A stretch of 64,000 nt of DNA from positions 124,001 to 188,000 of the forward strand of contig NZ_FTNK01000003.1 of NCBI RefSeq assembly GCF_900156375.1, written 5' to 3'. Each line of letters starts with the position of its first letter. Position 1 is the first letter of the stretch. Shown piece after piece: positions 1 through 7,975 of the stretch. This DNA comes from Paenibacillus macquariensis (GTDB lineage Bacteria > Bacillota > Bacilli > Paenibacillales > Paenibacillaceae). The notes beneath the pieces were generated by a model. That model ran no database searches and was not told the origin of the DNA. It saw nothing but the letters and a program-made list of their open reading frames with translations. The position numbers and the translations under genes were made by a program.

Positions 1-792
1 TCTGCACCAATCAGCTATGTGAAGTGGGATATGAATCGCAATATGACAGAGATTGGATCGGCAGGTCTACCACCAGAACGCCAGCGGGAGACAGCACATC
101 GATATATGCTAGGGTTGTATCACGTCTTGGAGACGATCACAGAACGGTTTCCACATATTCTATTCGAGAGCTGCTCAGGCGGTGGGGGACGATTTGATCC
201 AGGTATGTTGCATTACATGCCGCAGACGTGGACGAGTGATAACTCGGATGCGATTGAGCGTCTGAAGATCCAATATGGTACTAGCTTAGTCTATCCTGTG
301 AGCTCAATGGGCGCACATGTCACTGCTGTACCGAATCATCAGGTACATCGGCATACGCCACTCAGTACGCGTGGAGATGTAGCATTGTCAGGTAATTTCG
401 GTTATGAGCTAGATTTGACGAAGATGACAGAAGCAGAGAAGATGCTTGTTCAACAGCAGATTAAGCAATGCAAAGATGTACGACACTTGACGTTTAACGG
501 GGATTTCTATCGCTTAAGCAGCCCGTTTGAAGGTAATGAGACAGCATGGATGTTCGTGTCAGAAGATCAAGACGAAGCGTTAGTCTTCTGGATTAAGGTA
601 TTAGCAGAGCCAGCGGAGCCGTTGCGTCGTCTGAAGCTTAGAGGCTTAGACCTGGCAACCGTATACGTGGAACAAGCAACAGGTATGACATTACATGGAG
701 ATACATTGATGCATGCGGGTGTACAGATTCCGGTTACGCTAGGTGATTTCCAAAGTGTGAGCTGGCACTTCAAGCGTGTAACGAAGGCATAG
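1..792 (+). CDS. GH36 alpha-galactosidase, C-terminal part (5' end outside window)
   Basis: Hydrolyses terminal alpha-1,6-galactosyl residues of raffinose-family sugars or melibiose. The open frame runs through base 1, so the start codon lies outside the window and about 263 C-terminal residues are seen. The GH36 nucleophile motif KWDMNR lies near window residues 8-13. A SCSGGGGRFD loop follows, and the acid/base aspartate sits in WTSDNSDAIE about 70 residues after the nucleophile, which is the spacing known for the family. The last ~100 residues form the C-terminal beta-sandwich. A strong hairpin terminator follows the stop, so this is the last gene of its transcript. The family is certain; the exact substrate is inferred. 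Confidence 0.93.
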   Translation, partial: SAPISYVKWDMNRNMTEIGSAGLPPERQRETAHRYMLGLYHVLETITERFPHILFESCSGGGGRFDPGMLHYMPQTWTSDNSDAIERLKIQYGTSLVYPVSSMGAHVTAVPNHQVHRHTPLSTRGDVALSGNFGYELDLTKMTEAEKMLVQQQIKQCKDVRHLTFNGDFYRLSSPFEGNETAWMFVSEDQDEALVFWIKVLAEPAEPLRRLKLRGLDLATVYVEQATGMTLHGDTLMHAGVQIPVTLGDFQSVSWHFKRVTKA

Positions 793-804
793 AATGACAT
801 AGAT

Positions 805-858
805 TAGGGCTATCTTCTTACATGGCGATGCGATGTGATCTGAAGATAGCCCTATTTT
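805..858 (+). terminator. Rho-independent terminator of the alpha-galactosidase gene
   Basis: A perfect 13-bp stem (805-817 with 842-854) is followed by TTTT. It lies 12 bases after the alpha-galactosidase stop codon. The loop is fairly long (24 bases). Confidence 0.75.
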
Positions 859-859
859 G

Positions 860-1123
860 CAGAAATTACCGATTGTTACCTATATGTATGGATCTGAGAA
901 TATTATTGATATAAGTCAAAAGGTGTTGATAAATGGACTGGACTTCAAACATTAGGCTTTCAGCCAAAGGGATTTATCGCATTTGGCAACGATGCGAATG
1001 ACGTTTAATGAATGAGTTGGAGAGCTGAAATATCTATTCATTCTAGATCATACTCCTTTGAATTTGAAGAAATTGCAAGATGGGTTTGTGCCTTACATCA
1101 CTGACAATAGGGGTACGGGGTAA
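860..1123 (+). pseudogene. Relic of a Cof-type HAD phosphatase gene
   Basis: No intact gene occupies 793-1159, but the stretch translates in pieces into the C-terminal end of a Cof/YkrA-like HAD hydrolase. Frame 1 from 925 reads VDKWTGLQTLGF, then FIAFGNDANDV, which is the motif IV region of this family with its GNDxND aspartates. It then hits TAA and TGA at 1006-1011. Before it, in another frame, SENIIDIS can be read, and near 1052-1123 a further frame gives TPLNLKKLQDGFVPYITD. At least two frame changes and several stops make it non-functional. The N-terminal half is absent. What is seen is the motif; the family name rests on memory of its conserved tail. Confidence 0.62.
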
Positions 1124-1159
1124 TAGTATTCTATTGTTAGTGAAAAGGGAGGTCAGTAC

Positions 1160-1417
1160 ATGAAAACGAAATTTGTAGCTGTGATCGGAGCCGTTATTTT
1201 ATCTGTGGGTATTGGAACTGTAGCCTATGCTGAGGTTGGAACAGGAACCTTAAGAGAGATGCTTCCGTTCATGCAAGAAATGCATCCAAACCTCAATGAT
1301 TCTGAGTTAGAGCAAATGTACAATAGTTGTCATGGGCAGGAAAGTGATAATATCCAATCTTCAAGAATGACGCACAATAATTCTAGGATGTATGACAATT
1401 CCATGATGTATCGTTAG
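1160..1417 (+). CDS. Small secreted protein of unknown function
   Basis: An 85-residue protein with a clear Sec signal peptide: a Lys start, a hydrophobic stretch and a likely cleavage after AYA near residue 24. The mature part contains MLPFMQEMHPNLNDSELEQM followed by YNSCHGQ, then a tail rich in Ser, Asn, Met and His. Short secreted proteins with this Met/His-rich pattern occur in Bacillales, but I cannot assign a role. The Met, His and single Cys residues could bind a metal such as copper, which is speculation. The ribosome site AAAGGGAGG lies 8-9 bases before ATG. The gene stands alone and is followed by a bidirectional terminator. Confidence 0.75.
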   Translation: MKTKFVAVIGAVILSVGIGTVAYAEVGTGTLREMLPFMQEMHPNLNDSELEQMYNSCHGQESDNIQSSRMTHNNSRMYDNSMMYR

Positions 1418-1452
1418 TCTGAATTTGTTCTACTACAACATGCGAAAAAGCT

Positions 1453-1497
1453 AGAGGCGCCGTATAAGTTTATTTAACCTATACGACGCCTCTTTTT
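1453..1497. terminator. Bidirectional terminator between convergent genes
   Basis: An 18-bp stem with two mismatches (1453-1470 with 1476-1493) carries TTTTT on the plus side and AAAAAG on the other side. It can end both the small secreted gene and the convergent lacI-type gene. Confidence 0.8.
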
Positions 1498-1519
1498 GTA
1501 ACTTTTAAGAAAGTTCACT

Positions 1520-2548
1520 CTATTCAATGTGATGAGTGCTACGCGTTCGACTTAAGCTAGATTCTCTAACGATCAGTCTTGGCTCGAACTGAACCCTCTC
1601 AAAAAGACCTTTCTTCTGCTCTTCTATACGTTGGAGCAGAAGCTCCGTAGCCACCTTGGCTACTTCCGCGCCCATAATGGATACTGAGCTGATCTTTGGA
1701 GTTGTGATTGTACACAATAAATTGTTATCGACTCCGACGATAGCGATATCTTCTGGTACGCGAATACCTAATTCTTTGAATCGATTTAGTAAGCCTACAG
1801 CAACCATATCATTTCCGGCATAGATGGCATCGGGCATATGCGTTAGATTCACAAAGTAATCTGCTGCTTTAGCTCCTGTCTGCAGTGAGAAATCATCTCC
1901 GAAATAGACTAATGATCGATCAATCTGATCTAGCGCATCCTCATAAGCAAAGAATCGCTCTTCAATGATTTCTTTTGGCGCACCAGCATAACCAATTCTC
2001 GTTCTTCCAATGCTAATCAGATGTTCCATGACTAGCTTCCCCTCTGGTGTGGAGAGACTTACAATATCCGCCTTAACATCGGTATCTAACGTTTTCCCGT
2101 AATTGATGATGGAGATCGGAAGGCTGGCTTTATTAATGAGGTCCTTGAGAGTTTTGGGATAAGCAAGCGGTAGAATAATAAGACCATCCACATGAAGTTT
2201 CTTCATATCACGCAGTAGTTCTAGCTCTGATCTTATATTCCCTAACGTATTAATCTGAACGACACGATAGCCATAATGCTTCGCTACTTGTTCGACTGAA
2301 TAGGCAATTTCCGGAATGAAGGCATTACGAATATCAGGAACAGCCAATGCAATCTGCTTGGTCTGACGAAACTTCAAGTTCTGAGCAAATGAATTCGGAA
2401 TAAATCCAAGCTCCTCGACAGCAGCCAGCACTTTTTCCTTTGTCTTCGGACTAATGCCGTCCGTATTATTAATAGCTCTAGAGACGGTGGCGATCCCAAC
2501 CCCTGCTAATGCAGCTACATCTTCTATTGTAACTTTATAAGTTCCCAA
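1520..2548 (-). CDS. LacI/GalR-family transcriptional regulator
   Basis: A 342-residue DNA-binding repressor. The N-terminal HTH (VTIEDVAALAGVGIATVSRA) is the classic LacI recognition helix region, followed by the hinge and a periplasmic-binding-like effector domain to the end. I place the start at the TTG at 2548, because it has GGGAAG eight bases upstream and gives the usual family length. An in-frame TTG at 2587 would add 13 residues without a ribosome site. It is divergent from the butanediol dehydrogenase gene, and a perfect palindrome of LacI/cre type lies between them, so it probably controls that gene and itself. The effector cannot be read from sequence. Confidence 0.92.
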   Translation of the reverse strand: MGTYKVTIEDVAALAGVGIATVSRAINNTDGISPKTKEKVLAAVEELGFIPNSFAQNLKFRQTKQIALAVPDIRNAFIPEIAYSVEQVAKHYGYRVVQINTLGNIRSELELLRDMKKLHVDGLIILPLAYPKTLKDLINKASLPISIINYGKTLDTDVKADIVSLSTPEGKLVMEHLISIGRTRIGYAGAPKEIIEERFFAYEDALDQIDRSLVYFGDDFSLQTGAKAADYFVNLTHMPDAIYAGNDMVAVGLLNRFKELGIRVPEDIAIVGVDNNLLCTITTPKISSVSIMGAEVAKVATELLLQRIEEQKKGLFERVQFEPRLIVRESSLSRTRSTHHIE

Positions 2549-2701
2549 TCTTGGCACTTCCCAACTGATATGAAATTGTTTCCACAATAGTATACATAAA
2601 TTACATATTAATTATAACATAATCGGCTTATTGGAAGAACATTGGCATTATTATAGGACATTAACATTGACTATGTGTCGATATAGTGACATAATAGTCG
2701 T

Positions 2702-2713
2702 GGAAACGTTTCC
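2702..2713. promoter_or_regulatory. LacI/CcpA-type palindromic operator
   Basis: GGAAACGTTTCC is a perfect 12-bp palindrome with the central CG typical of LacI-family operators; with its flanks it also approaches the CcpA cre consensus. It lies between the divergent regulator and dehydrogenase genes, about 70 bases before the latter's start. Whether the local regulator, CcpA or both bind is inference. Confidence 0.65.
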
Positions 2714-2785
2714 GAATTAATTATTTTATTTCCGTAATTATTAGCGTCTTATTCGTAATTCTACATGACTAGGGAGATGACACAT

Positions 2786-3832
2786 ATGAAAGCATTAAGA
2801 TGGCATGGCTTGAAAGATTTGCGTTTAGAGAACATTGAAGAACCAATCGCTCTACCAGGTAAAGTGAAAATTAAGGTCGAATGGTGCGGTATTTGCGGCA
2901 GCGACTTGCACGAATATACAGCAGGTCCAATCTTCATTCCAGAGGGTGCCCCACATCCAATCACTGGAGAAAAAGCACCTATCGTTATGGGGCATGAATT
3001 CTCCGGAAAAGTTGTAGAGGTGGGCGTTGGTGTAACCAAAGTGAATGTTGGCGATCGTGTCGTTGTAGAACCTATCTATTCATGCGGTAAATGTGATGCT
3101 TGTAAGGGAGGGTATTATAACCTTTGCTCGACAATGGGCTTCCTAGGTCTTGCAGGAGGTGGCGGTGGTTTCTCCGAATACGTGGCTGCTGAAGAATATA
3201 TGGTCCACAAGATTCCAGAGAGCGTCTCTTATGAGCAAGGTGCACTTGTAGAACCTTCTGCCGTTGCACTCCATGCCGTTCGTCAAAGTAAACTCAAAGT
3301 TGGTGATAAAGCTGTCGTATTCGGTGCAGGTCCTATCGGCTTACTCGTTATTGAAGCGTTGAAAGCTTCAGGCGCATCAGAGATTTATGCTGTTGAGCTG
3401 TCCGAAGAACGCAAGAAAAAGGCGACTGAACTGGGCGCAATCGTCATTGATCCTAAAGAATATGATGTGGTGGAAGAAATCCACAAACGCACGAATGGCG
3501 GTGCAGACGTCGCTTATGAAGTTACTGGTGTCCCTCCTGTTCTTACTCAGGCTCTTAACTCGACAAAAGTTGGCGGCGAGTTGATGATTGTCAGCATTTT
3601 CGAGAAAGAAGCATCTATTAAACCAAATAACATCGTGATGATGGAACGCACCATCAAAGGAATTATCGGTTATCGCAACGTATTCCCTGCTGTTATTAGC
3701 TTGATGGATCAAGGCTACTTCTCCGCTGAGAAACTTGTAACGAAACGAATTAAGCTTGATGATGTTATTGAAGAAGGATTTGAAGCGCTTCTGAAAGAGA
3801 AGAATCATGTGAAAATCCTTGTGAAAGCTTAA
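2786..3832 (+). CDS. bdhA: (R,R)-butanediol dehydrogenase, zinc-dependent
   Basis: Medium-chain zinc alcohol dehydrogenase that interconverts acetoin and 2,3-butanediol with NAD(H), part of overflow metabolism. The start MKALRWHG and the motifs CGICGSDLHEY (catalytic zinc Cys), GHEFSGKVVEVG, CDACKGGYYNLC (structural zinc) and EPSAVALHAVR match BdhA, and GAGPIGLL is the NAD-binding Rossmann loop. The third ATG (2786) is chosen because AGGGAG lies nine bases before it; this gives 348 residues, close to B. subtilis BdhA. Divergent from a LacI regulator with an operator between. Sorbitol or threonine dehydrogenase is a less likely reading. Confidence 0.9.
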   Translation: MKALRWHGLKDLRLENIEEPIALPGKVKIKVEWCGICGSDLHEYTAGPIFIPEGAPHPITGEKAPIVMGHEFSGKVVEVGVGVTKVNVGDRVVVEPIYSCGKCDACKGGYYNLCSTMGFLGLAGGGGGFSEYVAAEEYMVHKIPESVSYEQGALVEPSAVALHAVRQSKLKVGDKAVVFGAGPIGLLVIEALKASGASEIYAVELSEERKKKATELGAIVIDPKEYDVVEEIHKRTNGGADVAYEVTGVPPVLTQALNSTKVGGELMIVSIFEKEASIKPNNIVMMERTIKGIIGYRNVFPAVISLMDQGYFSAEKLVTKRIKLDDVIEEGFEALLKEKNHVKILVKA

Positions 3833-3873
3833 GTAACAGCTTCTAAAACTGTTTAAAGCAACCAATAGGAAAA

Positions 3874-3908
3874 GGCGAAGCCAGACAACTGGTTTCGCTT
3901 TTTTTAAT
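3874..3908 (+). terminator. Terminator after bdhA
   Basis: A stem formed by GGCGAAGCCAG and CTGGTTTCGCT (with G-T pairs) and a four-base loop is followed by a run of eight T. It lies about 40 bases after the bdhA stop. Confidence 0.8.
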
Positions 3909-4015
3909 TCTTTATTGTAGGCATTTTGTCCTATTCATTAACAGGCCTTACTGGTATACTCGACTAATATATATCTGCAATTCACAGAATAAATAATAAC
4001 TTTAGGAGGATATGT

Positions 4016-4384
4016 ATGTCGACAGCCACAATACTAGATCGTACAGCTAAAATAATTGAAATTGTATGGGATCCGAGAGCGAAGCCAGAAGATTTCGATA
4101 GAGTCACGAAAGAAGTGCAGACGTTCTCTCAAGAGCTTGGGGGGAGTTTTGACGTCATCGTTGATATGAGAACAGTAAAAGCATTTATGCCTGAATCTCA
4201 AGGGAAACTTGTGGAGCATCAAAAAGCATTGATGGATTACGGAATGAAGCGGGCTGCGGTTATTGTAGCTGGGGCTATAGCAAAAATGCAGCTGAAACGT
4301 ACGGCAAAAGAAGCATTACATAGTACCGAATCACATTGGGAGAGTTATGAAGAAGCATTACTATTTTTGAAGAATAATCATTAG
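4016..4384 (+). CDS. Uncharacterised protein, possibly SpoIIAA/STAS-like fold
   Basis: A 122-residue soluble protein with AGGAGG seven bases before ATG. The alternating pattern IIEIVWD, FDVIVDMR and RAAVIVAG with intervening helices suggests a small alpha/beta fold like SpoIIAA-type STAS domains, but no phosphorylatable DSxG motif is visible. It stands alone, followed by its own hairpin. I do not recognise a specific family and assign no function. Confidence 0.72.
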   Translation: MSTATILDRTAKIIEIVWDPRAKPEDFDRVTKEVQTFSQELGGSFDVIVDMRTVKAFMPESQGKLVEHQKALMDYGMKRAAVIVAGAIAKMQLKRTAKEALHSTESHWESYEEALLFLKNNH

Positions 4385-4434
4385 TAGATAGAGGATCAAC
4401 TTATAAAAGGCATAATAGATAACGATATTCTATG

Positions 4435-4474
4435 AAGGCATCTCATGGTTCTCTAAACCGTGGGGATGCCTTTT
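4435..4474 (+). terminator. Terminator after the STAS-like gene
   Basis: A 16-bp stem (4435-4450 with 4456-4471, containing G-T pairs) and a five-base loop end in TTTT. The convergent EamA gene ends 36 bases further on. Confidence 0.7.
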
Positions 4475-4509
4475 CCCTATAGAATACGTCATTTTATATA
4501 TCTATTGAA

Positions 4510-5421
4510 TCAACTCTCTCTGAACCTACGCTTTAATATCAACTGCCTCAATGCGCCTGCGTTCACAAGGACCGTTCCAGTAATGATCGTAATTACACCA
4601 AGAAGCGTGATCCAAGAGACGGTCTCATGATAAAAGAGTACACCTACCCCAACCGCAATCGGAGGAGAAATATATAGCCAGGTGGAAGGGAAGACAGGAT
4701 TCGTCTTGGCTACGAGCCAATAGAACAGGGTATGTCCGACCATAGAACCGATCACGATCAGGTAGAGTAGGGAACCTGCGGTCTGGAATGATAGAAGAAA
4801 TGCAGGATGCACATCTTCAGTGAACAAAGATAGAATGAACATCATCGCTCCGCCATACATCATTTGGGCTGCATTCATTGCGATCGGCGAGACTTCGGAC
4901 ATGCTATTGATTACTTTTTTAGAATAGAGTGCACCTGTTGCATAAGCGAATTCCCCGATCAGTATGGCGACACAACCGATAAGCCACAATGTAGAGACGT
5001 CCATCGAAAGATTGGGCAAGACGAGTAGCAACACACCGATGAAGCCAATAATGCAACCGTATAGCGAGTGTACGGGAGCTTTTTGACGAAGAAAAGTCGT
5101 TTGTAGTATTAATATCATCATCGGTCCTGTAGCGGATAGCACGGCAGCGAGTCCGGAAGATACATATTGCTCGGCCCAGTATAGCGCAGTAAAGGTACCA
5201 AACGTCAATGTTGCTCCGGTAAATAGCATCTCTTTACGCAACAGCAGGGAGAAGCTTGCCTTGCGTTTCCATACCATCCATAGGAACAGAATAGTACCAG
5301 CTAGGAAAAATCTCAGTCCTGCTGAGAAGAATGGAGGTGCGCCGGCATCTACTCCGATTTTGATTGCGAGAAAGGTCGTCCCAAATATTAGACATACAAG
5401 TGCATAAGCTACAAGAATCAT
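4510..5421 (-). CDS. EamA/DMT-superfamily transporter
   Basis: A ~303-residue inner-membrane exporter with about ten hydrophobic helices arranged as two EamA repeats; exporters of this family move amino acids or other metabolites. I choose the ATG at 5421 because AAGGGGA lies seven bases upstream. The longer frame to 5532 would run through the direct-repeat operator and lacks a ribosome site. It is divergent from a MocR regulator, the same arrangement as ycxC/ycxD in B. subtilis, so the regulator probably controls it. The substrate is unknown. Confidence 0.88.
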   Translation of the reverse strand: MILVAYALVCLIFGTTFLAIKIGVDAGAPPFFSAGLRFFLAGTILFLWMVWKRKASFSLLLRKEMLFTGATLTFGTFTALYWAEQYVSSGLAAVLSATGPMMILILQTTFLRQKAPVHSLYGCIIGFIGVLLLVLPNLSMDVSTLWLIGCVAILIGEFAYATGALYSKKVINSMSEVSPIAMNAAQMMYGGAMMFILSLFTEDVHPAFLLSFQTAGSLLYLIVIGSMVGHTLFYWLVAKTNPVFPSTWLYISPPIAVGVGVLFYHETVSWITLLGVITIITGTVLVNAGALRQLILKRRFRES

Positions 5422-5479
5422 GTTCATTTCCCCTTTGATGTCATTCATTGAATGTATTTCGTTAATCATATAGGGGATG

Positions 5480-5514
5480 TGACAGAACAGATTGTATATG
5501 ACAGAACAGATTGT
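5480..5514. promoter_or_regulatory. Direct-repeat operator for the MocR regulator
   Basis: TGACAGAACAGATTGT occurs twice, at 5480-5495 and 5499-5514, perfectly conserved with a 19-bp period. GabR and PdxR, the studied MocR regulators, bind direct repeats in divergent promoters, so this is the likely target of the adjacent MocR protein. Binding itself is inferred. Confidence 0.7.
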
Positions 5515-5573
5515 GATGGTTTGCGTGTACAATAATGTAAATAGGTTATTTCAAAATGAGGTGTTGTAGACAA

Positions 5574-6986
5574 ATGAAAAAGGTGAAGGGTGTTCCGCAA
5601 AGTAGCCCGTTGTTCCGACAAGTGTATGACAACATCTTGAATCGTATGGAGCGGGGCGAATGGAAGACGGATGACAAATTACCGTCGATAAGGCTGCTTG
5701 CTGAAGAACTCAAAGTCCACAGATTGACAGTATTTAAAGCATATAGACTGCTGACTGAGGAAGGTAAAGTATATGTTAAGGATAAATCGGGTTATTACGT
5801 GTCGGCGGACGGCACGCTTTCCGGTGAGGTGGAAGAGGGTGCATTCGTTTCTTCCTATACAATATCCAATTCGTTATCCGATATTCATCGAATCCAAGCG
5901 AAGTACCAGTTCTCACAGGCATTGATTGATCCCAATCTGTTACCAAATATATATTTATCGGATTATGTTAAGAAAGTGTTCGATCTATACCCTAAGGTTA
6001 TGGGAACGTATGCCAGTATACAGGGCGATGATGAGCTAAGGGAGTCGCTCAGCCAACATTTCAGGGAGCATCATCGCTTGCAATTATCATCAGAGGAATT
6101 GTTGATTACTTCGGGTGCTCAGCAGGCCATTAATCTGATCGCTCAGATGATGCTCGGGCCTATGGATACGGTGTTAATTGAACGTCCGACATACAGCATA
6201 GCGATGGATATATTTCGTAGGCAAGGAGCGCGGCTTATTCCAATTCTGATCACGCCTGAAGGATATGACCTCGAGGAAGTGGAAGCGCTAATGCGTGAAC
6301 ATAAGCCACGTATGTTCTATATGAATCCGACCCATCACAATCCTACGGGATATACGGTTCCGGCGTGGCAGCGTAAATTACTGGTGGAATTAGCGGAGCG
6401 CTATCACTGTCTGCTAGTGGAGGATGATCCATTCCGGGATATGTATTTCGAAGAGGAGCCACCACTACCACTATTCGCTTATGACACAGAGGGCTGGGTA
6501 GTCTACATTAGTAGCTTCAGTAAGTACATTGCTCCGGGCTTGCGAATTTGTGCTGTAGCCTGCCGGTATCCATTCATGGAGCAGTTAATCAAGGCCAAGT
6601 CGTTGGCGGATAACGGGACTCCGCAACTCAATCAGAAGATATTTCTCCATTATTACACTTCGCCACGACTACAACGGCATCTAGACAAGTTGCGTATTGC
6701 ACTTCAGGTACATAAAGAGATTATGGAGGAAGAGCTCGCTTTAGCAGGATGGGAATGGACGGCTCCGAAGGGCGGGCTCAATCTGTGGGTTAAGTTGCCG
6801 GAAGATATGTCGGCAGAGATACTTTTTAGAAAAAGCATAGAGCAGTCAATCAGCTTTGTCCCGGGAGAGATCTGTGATCCGTTGGGAGAGTTGAAATCAT
6901 GGATTCGTCTCAGCTTTTCCTTTGCAAATGAGATCGACTTACGTGAAGGGATGCAGCGATTGACGGCGTTGTCGCGGACTTTGTAA
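5574..6986 (+). CDS. MocR-family regulator (GntR HTH fused to aminotransferase-like domain)
   Basis: About 470 residues. The N-terminal ~70 form a GntR winged helix (LPSIRLLAEELKVHRLTVFK). The rest is a fold-type I aminotransferase with MNPTHHNPTG, EDDPFRDMYF and the PLP lysine in SSFSKYIAPGLR. Such proteins use PLP as a sensor ligand rather than as an enzyme. The ATG at 5574 has GAGGTG ten bases before it, whereas the upstream ATG at 5556 has no ribosome site. It is divergent from the EamA transporter with two perfect direct repeats between, so it most likely activates or represses that gene. Confidence 0.92.
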   Translation: MKKVKGVPQSSPLFRQVYDNILNRMERGEWKTDDKLPSIRLLAEELKVHRLTVFKAYRLLTEEGKVYVKDKSGYYVSADGTLSGEVEEGAFVSSYTISNSLSDIHRIQAKYQFSQALIDPNLLPNIYLSDYVKKVFDLYPKVMGTYASIQGDDELRESLSQHFREHHRLQLSSEELLITSGAQQAINLIAQMMLGPMDTVLIERPTYSIAMDIFRRQGARLIPILITPEGYDLEEVEALMREHKPRMFYMNPTHHNPTGYTVPAWQRKLLVELAERYHCLLVEDDPFRDMYFEEEPPLPLFAYDTEGWVVYISSFSKYIAPGLRICAVACRYPFMEQLIKAKSLADNGTPQLNQKIFLHYYTSPRLQRHLDKLRIALQVHKEIMEEELALAGWEWTAPKGGLNLWVKLPEDMSAEILFRKSIEQSISFVPGEICDPLGELKSWIRLSFSFANEIDLREGMQRLTALSRTL

Positions 6987-7065
6987 TCGATGTAACTATT
7001 CATTGCAAAATCCAAGATTTGTAATATAATTCTTGGAAAAGTATAACGAGGGAGGGTTAGTGTTA

Positions 7066-7899
7066 ATGCAGAGCAATTTCTTAGAAAGTTATGAAGGTTT
7101 TCAAATTCACTTTCTGGAGTGGAAACCAAAGAAACGGTGTGATGAGCTTCCTGTAATCTGTATACATGGCAACCTATCTAATGCAAGAATGTATAAATGG
7201 ATCGGTGACGAACTATCTTCTGAGCGAAATGAGAATCCGAGGCACGTTGTTGCAATAGACATTAGAGGCTGTGGCGAAAGTGGTATGCCCGAAAAAGGAT
7301 TTTCATTGCAACATATGGCTATGGATATTGAGGCTGTAATGATGCATTTAGGAATCAGCAAAGCTCATTTTATCGCATATTCAAGAGGTGTAGCCTATGC
7401 TCTACAATACGCTTTACGAAATCCTGATCATGTTCAAGGGATGATAATTGGTGATTATCCAGCATATTACACGATGTTAAATGAAGACTGGGCAGCAAGA
7501 ATGGTGAATTCCTATGAATTGTATGATTCTTGGGATAGCCTATATAAGGCAATGATATTAACCGAGAATTTAAGTAGAGAAGATTTCGATGCCAGAATAG
7601 AAGACTTTTATGTTGAAAAAGCAGGAATAGTACAAAATAGATATTTGAAGGAATTTCCTCTTAGGCTTCAACTTGAATCTAATGATTATGACCTTTCATC
7701 CGCATTGAACAATATAAAAGGCAAAATATTGATTCTAAAAGGAAATGAAGAAGGTTCCCTTTTGAGCGATGAACAAATAAAAGTATACCAACAATATAAC
7801 CATGAAGTAGTACGAGTACAACAAGCTGGTCATGACGTTTTTGAACCGAGACAACAAGTCAAAGAAGCACTTATGAATTATTTCAAGCACATTATTTAA
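7066..7899 (+). CDS. Alpha/beta-fold hydrolase
   Basis: A 277-residue cytosolic hydrolase. VICIHGNLSNARMY is the oxyanion-hole region, IDIRGCGESGMP is the loop usual in this fold, and AYSRGVA is the nucleophile elbow, with Ala instead of the first Gly. The catalytic His is in QQAGHDVFEP. In place of the usual acid a GNEEGS stretch is present, so the acid residue may be Glu. GGAGGG lies nine bases before the ATG at 7066; an upstream in-frame TTG lacks a proper site. It stands alone between MocR and the Feo operon. Substrate unknown. Confidence 0.85.
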   Translation: MQSNFLESYEGFQIHFLEWKPKKRCDELPVICIHGNLSNARMYKWIGDELSSERNENPRHVVAIDIRGCGESGMPEKGFSLQHMAMDIEAVMMHLGISKAHFIAYSRGVAYALQYALRNPDHVQGMIIGDYPAYYTMLNEDWAARMVNSYELYDSWDSLYKAMILTENLSREDFDARIEDFYVEKAGIVQNRYLKEFPLRLQLESNDYDLSSALNNIKGKILILKGNEEGSLLSDEQIKVYQQYNHEVVRVQQAGHDVFEPRQQVKEALMNYFKHII

Positions 7900-7920
7900 T
7901 AGAAAGAAAATAGGATTCAA

Positions 7921-7954
7921 CAAGAAAGGATGGCAATTCTGCCATCCTTTCTTG
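7921..7954. terminator. Perfect hairpin between convergent genes
   Basis: A perfect 15-bp stem (7921-7935 with 7940-7954) with a four-base loop separates the hydrolase gene from the convergent feoB part. No long T run follows on either side, so its terminator role is probable but not certain. Confidence 0.6.
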
Positions 7955-7975
7955 CATTGTATAATGTCGATATAT

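Noticed and set aside
3377..3865. A 162-codon open frame opposite bdhA
   Set aside because: It lies wholly antisense to a well-conserved dehydrogenase, has no ribosome site and shows no protein family features.
5422..5532. N-terminal extension of the EamA transporter
   Set aside because: The extension would cover the direct-repeat operator and lacks a ribosome site; the ATG at 5421 gives the normal family length.
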